A DNA stretch of 64,000 nucleotides from CAVRXQ01 sp963831155 (GTDB lineage Bacteria; Actinomycetota; Acidimicrobiia; Acidimicrobiales; Bog-793): the NCBI GenBank assembly GCA_963831155.1, contig CAWHOY010000007.1, positions 164,773 to 228,772 on the forward strand. Direction: 5' to 3'. Of the stretch, positions 35,841-45,911 are shown piece after piece. Position 1 is the stretch's first letter. The number at the start of each line of letters is the position of its first letter. Both the position numbers and the translations under genes were made by a program. Under the pieces are notes generated by a model. The model made no database searches and was not told the DNA's origin. It was given only the letters and a program-made list of their open reading frames with translations.

Positions 35841-37815
35841 TGGCGAGGCGGTGGTACCCGCTGCCGGGCGCGCGCGTCGCCGGGGCGGTGGCAGTGGTTT
35901 TCGCGGCGTCGTTGCTCTCGACCGGAGCTTCCGGAGCGACAACCAACGGCACTCCGGACTCGGGCCGGGCGAGCGACCGCGCGCACTCGCTCACCGTGAC
36001 GATCACCCCGACGTGCTCGTATCCGGTGACCCCGACGACTACCACCACGACCACCACGACGACGTCCACGACGACGACCACCTCGTCGACCACGTCACCA
36101 CGACGTCCACGACGACAACGACCGCACCGAGTTCGACGACCTCGACGACAACAACCACGCCGACGACCACGACGACGCGCCCACCGGCACCGGCCACGAT
36201 CGAGAAACCCACCTACTACCTCGTCGAGTCGAACGGCGGCGTCCACCCCTTCGGTGGTGCGGCGTTCCACGGCTCGAAAGCGAAGCCCCGACAATCGGGC
36301 TTCGTCGGCGCGGCAACGACGGCGGATGGCGCGGGGTACTGGCTCACGGACGCGAAAGGAAGCGTCTACGGCTTCGGCGACGCGTCGTTCTTCGGTTCGC
36401 CCGTGCACGTCCCCCACCACGCGCCGATCGTCGCCATCGCCGCTGCGCCGGTCGGCGTCGGCTACTGGGTCATTTCGTCGAACGGGGCGGTCTACAACTA
36501 CGGCACGGCGCCTTTTTGCGGCTCGCTCGTGCACGAGAAACTCCATTCCCCGATCGTTTCGATCGCGCCAGCACCCGACGACGGCGGCTACCGACTCGTC
36601 GCAGCAAACGGTCAGGTCTTCGGCTTCGGCGACGAGAGTTCGCTCGGCACAATCTCGTCGAGCAAGGTTGACAACGGCGTTGTCGCGATCGCCAACACCC
36701 CGGACGGAAATGGGTACTGGATAGCGACGTCGAGTGGAAGCGTCTTCCGCTTCGGCGACGCCCCCTACTTCGGCGCACCGGCACGCAAACACATCAAGGA
36801 CGTGTTCACTTCCTTTGTTGTCACCGCCGACGGCAGCGGGTACTGGTTCACCTCTTCGACGGGGCGAGTCTTCAACTATGGGGACGCGCGTTTCGCTGGA
36901 TCCCTCGCGCACAATCCGCCTCAACACGGCGTCAAAATCGTCGAGCTGATGCGCTCGTTCACCGTCGAACAAGGACTCCTTGCGCTTGCGCCAGGGCTGT
37001 TCGGCTATGACATCTCGAACTTCCAGTGCGCCTCGCCGAGTTCGAATCAGGTCATGGCGAAGATGCCGCCCGTCTCCGCGATCTCGATCATCGAGGTCGC
37101 CGGTTGGCTCGACGGCGCGAACAATCGGTGCCTCGCCTCCGAGATCGTGTGGGCGGAGAAGGTCGATCCGGCGAGCGGCACTCCGTACAACCTCTATCTG
37201 TTCATGAATTCGCCGGACACGAATGCACAGGGGCAGGCGTTCTCCGCGACCGGTCCGCGCGGGACGTGCTCGCAGATGTCCGGGTCGAACCAGGCGAACT
37301 GCGTCGCCTACAACTACGGCTACAACGGAGCTGAGTCAGCGCTCACGTACGCCGCGAACGTCGGAGCCGAAGCTTCGATCTGGTGGCTCGACGTCGAGAA
37401 CTCGACGCTTTCGCCGACCAACTATTCGAGCTTTTCCCAGGGCCAGTTCTGGTCACACAACACCGAATTGAACGATCAGACGATCCAGGGGGCGATCGAC
37501 GCGTTGCACGCGGCGGGACTGGAGGTCGGCATCTACTCGACGAGCGTCCAGTACCCGACGATCGCCGGCAATTACGTGCCGACTGGTGGACAGATCCCGA
37601 TCTGGGTCGCCGGTGTGCCCTGGACGAACCCGCCGTATTCAGGAGCCGGTTTTCCGAGCCCCGCGACGCTGGGCGCCTGGTGCGCCGGGACGGCGAACTA
37701 CCCGCGCGCGACGGTTTCCGGCGACGTCTTCGCGGGGGGAATCCCGACGATCTTGCAGGAGACGCCGGGCACGATCGCCTCGCCGTACGGCCTCGACCCC
37801 GACTACACCTGCTGA
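35840..37815 (+). pseudogene. Secreted GYW-repeat protein with GH25-like C-terminal domain, frameshifted in Thr linker
   Basis: Starts at ATG 35840 with a signal peptide (VAGAVAVVFAASLLSTGASGA), then a Thr-rich linker encoded by ACG/ACC repeats (about 36030-36175). At about 36096 one base is lost and reading continues in another frame (TTTSTTTTTAPSS). After the linker come six repeats of the type GYWxxxxxGxVxxFGDAxFFGS (about 36200-36920), a beta-propeller-like unit common in Acidimicrobiia exoproteins. The last about 270 residues begin GYDISNFQC and contain WWLDVEN and GIYSTSVQY, resembling GH25/DUF1906 muramidase-type folds. Total about 658 residues. Probably a cell-wall-active or surface protein. 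Frameshift may be real slippage or a read error. Confidence 0.8.
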
Positions 37816-38567
37816 TCGACCGGGGCCCGCGTCACTTCGTTGTCGAGCCAGGCGGGAACCGCCGAGCGCACCGCGTCGCGTCCCGGTCCGCCCAAGTGCG
37901 CGACGTCGTTGAATCGGACAAGGCGCCAGCGATGCGCGGTCCGAACCCACTCGGTGATCGAGGTGTTCTCGGCGTGCAGCTGCACACCCGAACCGTGCTC
38001 TGGGATGCCGAGGAAGCGGATCACCGACGCCGCCACGACGCCACCGTGCGCTACGGTGACGAGGAGTTCTCCCGGATACCGCGACGCCACGTCGAGGAGA
38101 CCAGTGCTCGCGCGGTCCAAGAAGGCGATCCAGCTCTCGCCCCCCGGCGACAAGGGCAGTTCGGGATCGGATCCGGGCAGCGACACCCGCTCGTAGCGCC
38201 GCTCGAACTCCGACCAGGAGATGCCGTCTGCCTCACCTGGGTGCTGCTCACAGAGCGAGCAGCTCTGTTCGACGACGCCGATTCCGAGCGCCGGGGCGAT
38301 GATCTCCGCCGATTCGATCGCTCGCGGCAGGACGCTCGTCCAGACAGCTGCCGCCCCGTCGAGCTCGCCGGTCGTGCGCAGCCTGTCGACGAGCACCTTG
38401 CACTGCGCGACGCCGCGATCGGTAAGCCCCCGGCAGCCGTCATGGCCGCCGATCAGGTCCTCGACGTTCGACACCGCCTCGCCGTGGCGGATGATGACCA
38501 GTCGCGTCCCTGGTGCAACCTCACGCGGACGGTCGATCACCGCCTGGTCGTCGATCATTTTGGCCAC
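37803..38567 (-). CDS. Histidine phosphatase family protein
   Basis: 254 residues, GTG start. Phosphoglycerate-mutase-like fold: LVIIRHGEAVSN (nucleophile His), SVLPRAIESAEII, catalytic acid/Glu region and VTVAHGGVVAA (second His). Substrate unclear; could be a phosphatase for small sugar phosphates. The 3' end overlaps the convergent secreted protein gene by 13 bp. Proteins of this type often sit near proA/proB only by chance. Confidence 0.9.
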   Translation of the reverse strand: MAKMIDDQAVIDRPREVAPGTRLVIIRHGEAVSNVEDLIGGHDGCRGLTDRGVAQCKVLVDRLRTTGELDGAAAVWTSVLPRAIESAEIIAPALGIGVVEQSCSLCEQHPGEADGISWSEFERRYERVSLPGSDPELPLSPGGESWIAFLDRASTGLLDVASRYPGELLVTVAHGGVVAASVIRFLGIPEHGSGVQLHAENTSITEWVRTAHRWRLVRFNDVAHLGGPGRDAVRSAVPAWLDNEVTRAPVDQQV

Positions 38568-38606
38568 GCTATCGAGCCGAAGTCGCGGCCCAGGTGACGG
38601 CTCGGT

Positions 38607-39854
38607 TCAGGCTCTGACCTGTCCGTCGCCTTCGATCACGTACTTCACGGTCGTGAGCTCGCGCACACCCATCGGGCCGCGGGCGTGGAGCTTCTGGGTT
38701 GAGATGCCGATCTCGGCACCGAGGCCGAGCTCCCCGCCGTCGACAAATCGCGTCGAGGCGTTGACGAGGACGGCTGCCGCATCGATTTCCTCGACGAAGC
38801 GGCGCGCGTGTTCACGATCGTTCGTCACGATCGCCTCTGAGTGTCCGCTCGAAAAACGAGTGACGTGCGCGATCGCCGAGTCGAGATCCTTCACGACACC
38901 GACAGCAAGCTTCAGGGCGAGGAACTCAGTCGCGTAATCCTCCTCGCTCGCCTTTGCGACGCCGGGCAGGATCGCCATCGTCTCCTCGTCGCCGACAAGC
39001 TCGACACCGCTCAAGGCGGCGGCGAAGCGCGGCAAGGCGGCCGGGGCGATCGCCTCGTGGACGAGGAGGGTTTCCATCGCGTTGCAGACGCTCGGGCGTT
39101 GCATCTTCGCGTTGACGACGATGCCCTCGGCCATGTCCAAATCCGCTGTCTCGTCGACAAAGACGTGGCAGTTCCCGTCTCCATCGATCACGTACGGCAC
39201 GGTCGCTTCGTTGATGATCAACTGCACGAGCGAACGGCCGCCGCGCGGGATGAGGCAGTCGATGACGCCGCGCAGTTTGACGAACTCGGCAACTGTCTCG
39301 TGACGGGTGTCCTCGACGAGCTGGACCGCGTCGGCGGGCAGCCCGACCGATGCGATCGCCGCGCGGACCACCTCTGCGATCGCGCGGTTCGACTCGATCG
39401 CACCCGCGGAGCCGCGCAGCATGACCGCGTTCCCCGACCTGACACAGAGCGCGGCCGCGTCCGCCGTCACGTTGGGGCGGTTCTCGTACACGATGCCGAT
39501 CACACCGAGCGGAACCCGCACGCGACGAACTTGCAGGCCGTTTTCGAGCACGCGGCCCTCGACGATCTCACCCACGGGGTCCGACAGCTCGGCGACGGTG
39601 CGCATCGACGCGGCTATGTTGGCGATCCGGTCGTCGCTGAGACGCAACCGGTCGATGACGGTCGCCGCGGCCCGTGCGGCTTGCGCGGCGGAGACATCCC
39701 TGGCGTTCGCTTCGAGGATCCGGTCGGCCGAGGTCTCCAGGCTCGCGGCGGCGGCGAGCAGCGCTGCGCGCTTTCTGGCGCTCGTCTCGACTCGCATCGC
39801 GCGCGCTGCGATCTGCGCGCGAGCTCCTATTTCCTCGAGCGACGCTTCGGCCAT
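38607..39854 (-). CDS. proA: Gamma-glutamyl phosphate reductase
   Basis: 415 residues, standard length. VIYENRPNVTADAAALC and the catalytic Cys in QRPSVCNAMETLLVH; C-terminal VNASTRFVDGGELGLGAEIGISTQKLHARGPMG is diagnostic. Second step of proline synthesis. proB is upstream, separated by the 162-residue secreted protein gene. Confidence 0.97.
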   Translation of the reverse strand: MAEASLEEIGARAQIAARAMRVETSARKRAALLAAAASLETSADRILEANARDVSAAQAARAAATVIDRLRLSDDRIANIAASMRTVAELSDPVGEIVEGRVLENGLQVRRVRVPLGVIGIVYENRPNVTADAAALCVRSGNAVMLRGSAGAIESNRAIAEVVRAAIASVGLPADAVQLVEDTRHETVAEFVKLRGVIDCLIPRGGRSLVQLIINEATVPYVIDGDGNCHVFVDETADLDMAEGIVVNAKMQRPSVCNAMETLLVHEAIAPAALPRFAAALSGVELVGDEETMAILPGVAKASEEDYATEFLALKLAVGVVKDLDSAIAHVTRFSSGHSEAIVTNDREHARRFVEEIDAAAVLVNASTRFVDGGELGLGAEIGISTQKLHARGPMGVRELTTVKYVIEGDGQVRA

Positions 39855-39937
39855 GTCACAGGCTACCTGGGGTCAGGCGACGCGATCTCCCTCGCATTGT
39901 CGCTCGGTTCCGTCGCGGGACGAAGAACGCTTCAGGG

Positions 39938-40426
39938 CTACTCGGTGATTCTGATGCGCGTCTTCACGGAACTCGCCGTCGAGGCGAAGTCCGTCGGGGG
40001 GACCAGTTCACCGATAGTCAGGAAGTACGTACCAGTTGTGAAAGTGATCGAGCCAAAGGTCGATTGGCGTCCGAGATAGCACGAAAGCCGCCTCGGCAAC
40101 GTCCCAGACAACTTGAGCCTTCCGTGTGTCGCGTCGCCGGCCGCAATCAAAGCGAGGCACTCAGTCGGCCCCGCGACACGCGAAATGACGAGTGTGTAGT
40201 GCCCGGGCTTCAACCCAGTCGCCGTCACCGAGATGCGAGATCCGAGAGCCGCCGTCGCAGGCGCGTGCACGGAAACGGAACCGAACGCTGCGGGTGAGGT
40301 CGAGAAACCGATCGCCATCGCCCCCAAACGACCAAGGGTGCGAAAAGCGATCGGCGATGCCGCGTGCGCATTGAATGAAGTTTCCCGAATCGCGGCGGTC
40401 GACCCGCCCGCTCTGCCCGGGGACAC
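39938..40426 (-). CDS. Predicted secreted beta-rich protein inserted between proB and proA
   Basis: 162 residues, GTG start directly after the proB stop. The N-terminal 60 residues are weakly hydrophobic with no clear signal peptide; the rest (VSVHAPATAALGSRISVTATGLKPGHYTLVI...) looks like one immunoglobulin-like beta-sandwich with two cysteines (ECLAL and SCYLG) that could form a disulfide. Family unrecognised. Its position inside proB-proA makes co-expression likely, but a role in proline synthesis is not expected. Confidence 0.6.
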   Translation of the reverse strand: MSPGRAGGSTAAIRETSFNAHAASPIAFRTLGRLGAMAIGFSTSPAAFGSVSVHAPATAALGSRISVTATGLKPGHYTLVISRVAGPTECLALIAAGDATHGRLKLSGTLPRRLSCYLGRQSTFGSITFTTGTYFLTIGELVPPTDFASTASSVKTRIRITE

Positions 40427-41578
40427 TCATCGCATCTTCTCAGTCGGTGCGACGCGCACGAGCGACGCCTCCAATACCACGAGGTCGTCCTTGTGCACGA
40501 CCTCGACGGAAAGGCCCTCGTCGAGTTCACTCGAGCGCTTGCCGATCCACTCCGACTGATCGACGGATCCGACCCGCGCCAGACCCTTCGCGAAGACCGC
40601 TCCCGACAAGTCGGTGATCTCGATGGCGTCACCTTCCTCGAAGCGGCCCTCGACGCGACGCACCCCCGCAGGAAGCAGCGACGCATCACGCTCGATGATC
40701 GCTCGGCGGGCACCATCGTCGACGAGAACCCTCGCCCGTGCCGGCAAGGCGAAGGCAATCCAAGCTTTGCGTGCCGGTAGACGCTCGGACCTGGCGAGGA
40801 TCGTCGTGCCGACTCCCCCCTTGCCATCGACCGCGTCGGCGATCACCTCCTTGCGCGCGGCTTGGGCGATAACGGCGCGAACACCCGACCACGCGGCAAG
40901 GCGCGCCGCTGCGAGTTTCGTTCCCATTCCGCCCGTGCCACGGGGGGATCCGGGCCCGCCTGCCACCTCGTCGAAGGCAGCGTCAGACGCGGCAACCTCC
41001 TCGACGAGGGTTGCATCAGCGGCACGGCGCGGATCGGCGTCATACAAGCCCGGCTGGTCAGTGAGGATCACGAGAACCTCCGCGCCGACCAGGTTCGCCA
41101 CGAGCGCCGCGAGTCGGTCGTTGTCGCCGAATCGGACCTCGCCATCCAACAGCGCGTCGTTCTCGTTCACGATCGGCACCGCTGCGGCCGACCAGAGCAC
41201 CTCGATCGTTTCTCGTGCCCTCAGGTACTGGCGTCGCATGCCGAAGTCGCGCAACGAGATCAGCACCTGCGCGCTCAACAGCCCCTCGGCACCGAATGCG
41301 TCCTCGTAAGCGCGCATCAGCCGAGGCTGACCGATCGCCGACATCGCTCGCGTCTTGCTCGGGTCGGACGACCGTGACACCGACGACGCGGCGCGACCAA
41401 CCGCGACCGCGCCAGACGACACGACGACGACACGACGGCCTTCACGCACCAGCGCGGCGACTTCGCCCGCCAGCTTTGCGATCACCGAGGTGTCGAGGGC
41501 GCTTTGGTCGCGCACGAGGGACGACGTGCCCACCTTCACGACGACTGGCCGCGCCGCCGGAGCCGTCGGCGCGCTCAT
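40427..41578 (-). CDS. proB: Glutamate 5-kinase
   Basis: 383 residues: amino-acid kinase domain (VVKVGTSSLVRD, VVVVSSGAVAVG, NENDALLDGEVRFGDNDRLAALVA, GTGGMGTKLAAARLA) followed by a PUA domain (from about 285). First step of proline synthesis, feedback-inhibited by proline in the family. Stop of obg overlaps its start by 4 bp. Confidence 0.97.
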   Translation of the reverse strand: MSAPTAPAARPVVVKVGTSSLVRDQSALDTSVIAKLAGEVAALVREGRRVVVVSSGAVAVGRAASSVSRSSDPSKTRAMSAIGQPRLMRAYEDAFGAEGLLSAQVLISLRDFGMRRQYLRARETIEVLWSAAAVPIVNENDALLDGEVRFGDNDRLAALVANLVGAEVLVILTDQPGLYDADPRRAADATLVEEVAASDAAFDEVAGGPGSPRGTGGMGTKLAAARLAAWSGVRAVIAQAARKEVIADAVDGKGGVGTTILARSERLPARKAWIAFALPARARVLVDDGARRAIIERDASLLPAGVRRVEGRFEEGDAIEITDLSGAVFAKGLARVGSVDQSEWIGKRSSELDEGLSVEVVHKDDLVVLEASLVRVAPTEKMR

Positions 41579-42852
41579 CCCTCGTCCTCGCGGTAGCTAA
41601 ACGTGAGCCCGCCGATCCGCACGTCGTCACCGGCTCTCGCACCGGCGCGGGCGAGCGCCCGGTCGACGCCAAGACGACGAAGACGGCGCTGGACGAGCGC
41701 GAGCGCCTCGGGGTCAGTGAGATCCGAGAGCGCCACGGCGCGCTCGGCGGCACGTCCCGCGACGACGAATCCGGACCCTTCGCGTTCGACGGTGACGCCC
41801 TCTGTGCGTGGACGGTGGACGACATGTTGTCCTTGCGGGACGAGCTCCTCTTTGCGCGCCCGTTCGACGAGCAGCTGGAGCCGCCTGACGAGATCGTCGA
41901 TGCCTTCGCCGGTCACGGCGGAACATTCGAGCTCGGCGCCGTAGGACGAAAGCGGCGGGCGCTCGCTTTTCGAAAGGAGGTCCGCCCGCGAGCCAACGAC
42001 GAGACGCGGTCTGTGGGTGAGCTCAGGATCGAAACGGGAGAGCTCGGCGAGCAGCGTCTCGATCTGTTCTTTCGGGGCGCGTCCCTCATCGAGGCCGAGA
42101 TCGATGAGCAGGACGAGGACGCGGGCCCGCTCGACGTGGCGGAGGAACTTGTGGCCGAGCCCACGTCCTTCGCTCGCCCCTTCGATCAGCCCGGGGATGT
42201 CGGCGATGACGAACTCAGCGAGCTCGTCAGGGTCGACGTCGAGGACACGGACGACGCCGAGATGGGGCACGAGCGTCGTGAAGGGATAGTCGGCGACCTT
42301 TGGTCGCGCGGCGGAGACACGCGAGATCAGCGTCGACTTGCCCGAATTCGGGAACCCGACGAGAGCAACGTCGGCGAGCAGCTTCAGTTCGAGGTCGAGC
42401 CACCGCTCTTCACCGACCTCTCCTTGTTCCGCGAACGCTGGGGCGCGGCGGCGATTCGACGAGAAGCGCGCGTTGCCGTGTCCGCCGCGACCGCCGCGCG
42501 CGACAAGGACGCGGTCGCCATCGGACGCCAAATCGGCGATCACGCTTCGATCGGGTGTGCGCACGACCGTTCCGACGGGCACCGGGACAACGAGGTCGTC
42601 GCCGGCCCGACCGTTGCGCTTTTGTCCTTGACCGTGCGTGCCCCGCCCAGCGCGCCGATGGGGGTGGTCTTTGAACGACAGCAACGACGCGATCGCGGAG
42701 GAGGCTTCCAAGTAGACGTCGCCGCCCTTGCCGCCGTCCCCCCCGTCGGGACCCCCGCGGCTCACGTGTGCCTCCCTCCGGAAGGACACCGCGCCCGCGC
42801 CGCCGTCGCCGGCCTTCGCGTGGACCTGGGCTTCGTCGACGAAGCCACTCAT
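41575..42852 (-). CDS. obg: GTPase Obg/CgtA
   Basis: 425 residues: glycine-rich Obg fold (FRREAHVSRGGPDGGDGGKGGDV), G domain with GFPNSGKST, DIPGLIEGA and a C-terminal OCT domain (about 345-425). Late 50S assembly and stress control. rplU-rpmA-obg is the conserved order, intact here. Confidence 0.97.
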   Translation of the reverse strand: MSGFVDEAQVHAKAGDGGAGAVSFRREAHVSRGGPDGGDGGKGGDVYLEASSAIASLLSFKDHPHRRAGRGTHGQGQKRNGRAGDDLVVPVPVGTVVRTPDRSVIADLASDGDRVLVARGGRGGHGNARFSSNRRRAPAFAEQGEVGEERWLDLELKLLADVALVGFPNSGKSTLISRVSAARPKVADYPFTTLVPHLGVVRVLDVDPDELAEFVIADIPGLIEGASEGRGLGHKFLRHVERARVLVLLIDLGLDEGRAPKEQIETLLAELSRFDPELTHRPRLVVGSRADLLSKSERPPLSSYGAELECSAVTGEGIDDLVRRLQLLVERARKEELVPQGQHVVHRPRTEGVTVEREGSGFVVAGRAAERAVALSDLTDPEALALVQRRLRRLGVDRALARAGARAGDDVRIGGLTFSYREDEG

Positions 42853-42921
42853 CTCTCGCCTCTCATCGCGCGGTCGTCGCCGCGCAACATGATCCCCAGC
42901 GCGTCGCTGAGCCGGGTTCGA

Positions 42922-43179
42922 TCAGGCCTTTTCGGAAACGATGTCGACGAGGCGTCGACCACGCCGCTCGACGAAGCGGACCGTGCCGTCTGCCAGCGCG
43001 AAGAGCGTGTCGTCCTTGCCACGTTGCACGTTCGAACCGGGGTGGAAGTGCGTGCCGCGTTGGCGAACGATGATCGCCCCGGAGGTGACGACGCTGCCGT
43101 CGGATGCCTTTACGCCGAGTCGTTGGCTGCGCGAGTCACGGCCGTTGCGGGTCGAACCGCCGCCTTTGGTCTTCGACAC
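42922..43179 (-). CDS. rpmA: 50S ribosomal protein L27
   Basis: 85 residues, GTG start with a strong TAGGAGGA upstream. SKTKGGGSTRNGRDSRSQRLGV and GNIIVRQRGT-like GAIIVRQRGTHFHPG are diagnostic. The N-terminus begins directly with the mature-type sequence, without a Firmicutes-type cleavable extension. Confidence 0.96.
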   Translation of the reverse strand: MSKTKGGGSTRNGRDSRSQRLGVKASDGSVVTSGAIIVRQRGTHFHPGSNVQRGKDDTLFALADGTVRFVERRGRRLVDIVSEKA

Positions 43180-43187
43180 TGTTCCTC

Positions 43188-43538
43188 CTACGCGCTCTCG
43201 GCGCGGCGTTTTCTCGGCGCCGGGCTTGCCTTTGCGCTGATCGCCGTGATCTCGACCGTCGTGTAGTGCTGGCGGTGCCCGAAGCGCCGGCGCGCCCGCG
43301 CCTTCGCCTTGTAAGTAAAGCCGCGAATCTTCGGGCCGGTCGCTGATCCGACGACCCGGGCTTCGACGTTCGTCCCGGCGAGATCGGCGGGCTCGGCGAG
43401 GATCGTGTCGCCGTCGACGATGAGGACCGGCGACAGCGAAACCGTCTCACCCTCGGACGCGCCGAGCCGCTCGACGTCGACTCGTGTGCCGACTTCGACG
43501 CGCTCTTGCTTGCCACCGGTCGCGATTACGGCGTACAT
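43188..43538 (-). CDS. rplU: 50S ribosomal protein L21
   Basis: 116 residues from ATG at 43538 (MYAVIATGGKQ). FTYKAKARARRRFGHRQHYT is the L21 RNA-binding signature. A C-terminal basic tail (APRKRRAESA) extends the family minimum. Eight bases separate it from rpmA. Confidence 0.96.
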   Translation of the reverse strand: MYAVIATGGKQERVEVGTRVDVERLGASEGETVSLSPVLIVDGDTILAEPADLAGTNVEARVVGSATGPKIRGFTYKAKARARRRFGHRQHYTTVEITAISAKASPAPRKRRAESA

Positions 43539-43588
43539 AAGGGCTGCCATCGTACAACGGGATTCCGGGCCTCCGACCAGGACCAACA

Positions 43589-43607
43589 ACGGAGGTTGCA
43601 CCTCCGT
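43589..43607 (-). terminator. Terminator after rng / leader hairpin before rplU
   Basis: ACGGAGGT (43589-43596) and ACCTCCGT (43600-43607) form a perfect 8-bp stem with a 3-nt loop. On the minus strand it begins 16 bp after the rng stop and is followed by TTGTTGG. It probably ends or attenuates the rng transcript before rplU. Confidence 0.6.
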
Positions 43608-43623
43608 CTCGCCGGGCGGGGGT

Positions 43624-45307
43624 TTACTCCTCGTCTTCGGGGAAGATGATCCCGCGGCCCTTGCACATCGGGCAGGTCTCCGACAGCGCCTCGACGAGAC
43701 CCTCGCCGACGCGCTTTCTCGTCATCTCGATCAGGCCTAACTCGGAGATCTCGAAGACCTGCGTCGGCGTCTTGTCCCTCGCCGAGCGCGTCGCGCAACG
43801 TCGCCGCAACCTCCTGGCGGTTGACCTTCAGCTCCATGTCGATGAAGTCGATGACGATGATCCCGCCGATGTCACGCAAGCGCAGCTGGCGGGCGATCTC
43901 CTCGGCCGCTTCGACGTTGTTGCGGAACACCGTCTCTTCGAGACTCGATGAGCCGACGTTCTTGCCGGTGTTCACGTCGATCACCGTCAGCGCCTCGGTG
44001 CGGTCGATGATGATCGAGCCACCCGACGGCAGCCAGACCTTACGGTCGAGCGCCTTGTGCAGCTGCTCGTGGACGTGGTGCCGTTCGAACAGCGGCAGGT
44101 TCTCTTCTTGTGGGTCGTAGAACTCGACGCGGTCCGCGAGGGCGGGGTCGATGTCGGCGACGTATTCGCGGACGAGCGCGTAGAGCTCGCGGTCGTCGAT
44201 GATCACGCCGCGGTACTCCTCGGTGAACTCCTCACGGATCGCTCGCAGAGCGAGGTGGGGCTCCGAGTACAAAAGTGCCGGTGCGGAGACGTGCTTCGCT
44301 GTGTCGGCGATGTCGTCCCATTTCTTCAAGAGCTGGGCGACGTCGCGGCGCAACTCGTCGGCGGTCGCGCCCTCGGCGGCCGTGCGCAGGATGATCCCGT
44401 GGCCCTCGGGGCGGATCTCGTCGAGGATTTTTCGCAGGCGCCGACGCTCTTTGTCGTCGAGCCGCTTTGAGATGCCCGAGGCGGGTGAGTCCGGAACGAG
44501 GACGACGAAGCGTCCGGGAAGCGACACCTCCTGGGTGAGACGGGCGCCTTTCAATCCGATCGGGTTCTTCGTGACCTGACAGATGATCGTCTGGCCGGGT
44601 CGCAACAGGTGCTCGATCCGGTTCGTGCCCGGCTCGCGCTCGATGTCGTCACCGCGATCGGTCTGAACATCGCCCCAGTACAAGACGGCGTTCTTCGGCG
44701 TCCCGATGTCGACGAAGGCCGCTTCCATGCCCGGCAGGACGTTCTTCACCCGTCCGCGGTAGATGTTGCCGTCGATTTGGTTGGCGTCGTCCGACGAGCG
44801 TGCAACGTGCAGCTCGATCAATGAGCGCCCTTCCAAGACGGCGATCTGCGTCGCGTCCTGGCCGACGTGCACGCACATCAGGTAGCGGCCGACGGGGCGG
44901 CCCTTGCGCTCTCTTCCCCGGCGGCGCGTGGAGACGGGCGCCGAATCGGCTGTGTCTCCGTCCGCGGCGCTCGCTCGGGGGGCACGGGGACGGCGCGTCG
45001 GTGCCGGGGCGACGGGATCGGTAGCGGCGGCCTGCTGGCCCTGTCGGGTGCGGCCTCCCCGGCCCCTCCCGCCACGCCGGCGACGGCGGGGCTTCACGGG
45101 CGCAGCCGCACCGGCGCCGTTTTCGATCGGCGCGGCAGTACGAGCAATCACCGGAGCTGGGCGGGTATCGCCGATCTTCGGCTTCTGACGAACCGCCGCC
45201 TCAGCGGCCGGGGCGGCTCCCGAACGCTCGGCGGTCGCGTCCGCCGGGGACCCGGCGGCAGCGAACGGCTCTCCGACCCCCTTGGGGTCGGTCTGTGTGT
45301 CTGACAT
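43624..45307 (-). pseudogene. rng: Ribonuclease E/G, frameshifted near the C-terminus
   Basis: Catalytic RNase E/G protein. Residues 1-140 are a Pro/Arg-rich extension; then S1 domain (GNIYRGRVKNVLPGMEAAFVDIG), 5' sensor and DNase I-like domain with GGSIIIDRTEALTVIDVNTG (catalytic Asp pair). The first frame runs on to 43526, but conserved sequence continues from about 43785 in another frame (ARDKTPTQVFEISELGLIEMTRKRV...CPMCKGRG, the zinc-link) to a stop at 43624. One extra base near 43785 accounts for the break. Since the gene is normally needed in actinobacteria and both sides are well conserved, a sequence error is likely. Its 600-bp upstream region has no gene. Confidence 0.85.
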
Positions 45308-45911
45308 GGAGAAATTCCCTTCGTGGGCGCGCTCTTACATGGCGCGCGAGCGGCACCGCTCGGGCGCAGCCGCGGAGATGGGCGCACGCCGAATCGGTGG
45401 TTTGGTCAGGAGGCTGCGAAGCGAGACGAGGAAGCGGCGTTGACACGCGCGGAAAGCCGACAGCCGTCGGTCGGGCTCCGAGACGCTGTCCGGCGGGCGA
45501 TTCCTCCTGGCCGGCAGCGTCTGCGGCCACGGCCGGGGACGCGCCGATCCGGCGCGATCTCCCGGGCAGTAGCGCAAACATCCTGGTCGAGTGTATCCCG
45601 ACAAGTTGCGGCCTCCGGGCGACCGCCGTTGCGATTCAGTGACGATCGCCAGTTGAGGATGGTTTTACCGCGCGAAAGGGAGCGGCCGCCGGATCCTTCA
45701 TCGCACCCGACAACTCAAGTGACAGACGCGATCGCGCGAAGCCAGCCCAGATACCAGGTGTGGAAGTGGAAATCCACCACGTTGGCTCGAGTTCCGGTGA
45801 AAGCGGTCCCGGCACGTTGAGCGCACCCCGCGTTAATTGGGTTCGCAGATCGCCCAGTCCCGCTCGGAGATGAGCCGCCCGAAGGGCAGGAGCCGGTCGA
45901 GTGGCGCGGCT
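45308..45911. other. 604-bp gene-free region between mrdA and rng
   Basis: No convincing coding sequence on either strand; the open frames here have no recognisable start or family and shift composition. RodA, which often follows PBP2, is absent. The region probably holds the rng promoter and a long 5' leader, which in many bacteria is a target for RNase E autoregulation; no specific structure could be assigned by eye. Confidence 0.5.

Noticed and set aside
36030..36180. Short repeated ACG/ACC units resembling a CRISPR or satellite array
   Set aside because: The repeats are threonine codons of a secreted protein linker; unit length is 3 and there are no spacers.
35701..36972. Minus-strand frame of 423 codons over the GYW-repeat gene
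   Set aside because: Arg/Asp/Val-rich antisense shadow of the repeat region, no recognisable domain.
41215..43266. Long plus-strand frame of 683 codons
   Set aside because: It runs antisense through proB, obg and rpmA, which have clear motifs; no start site or family. High GC creates long antisense frames.
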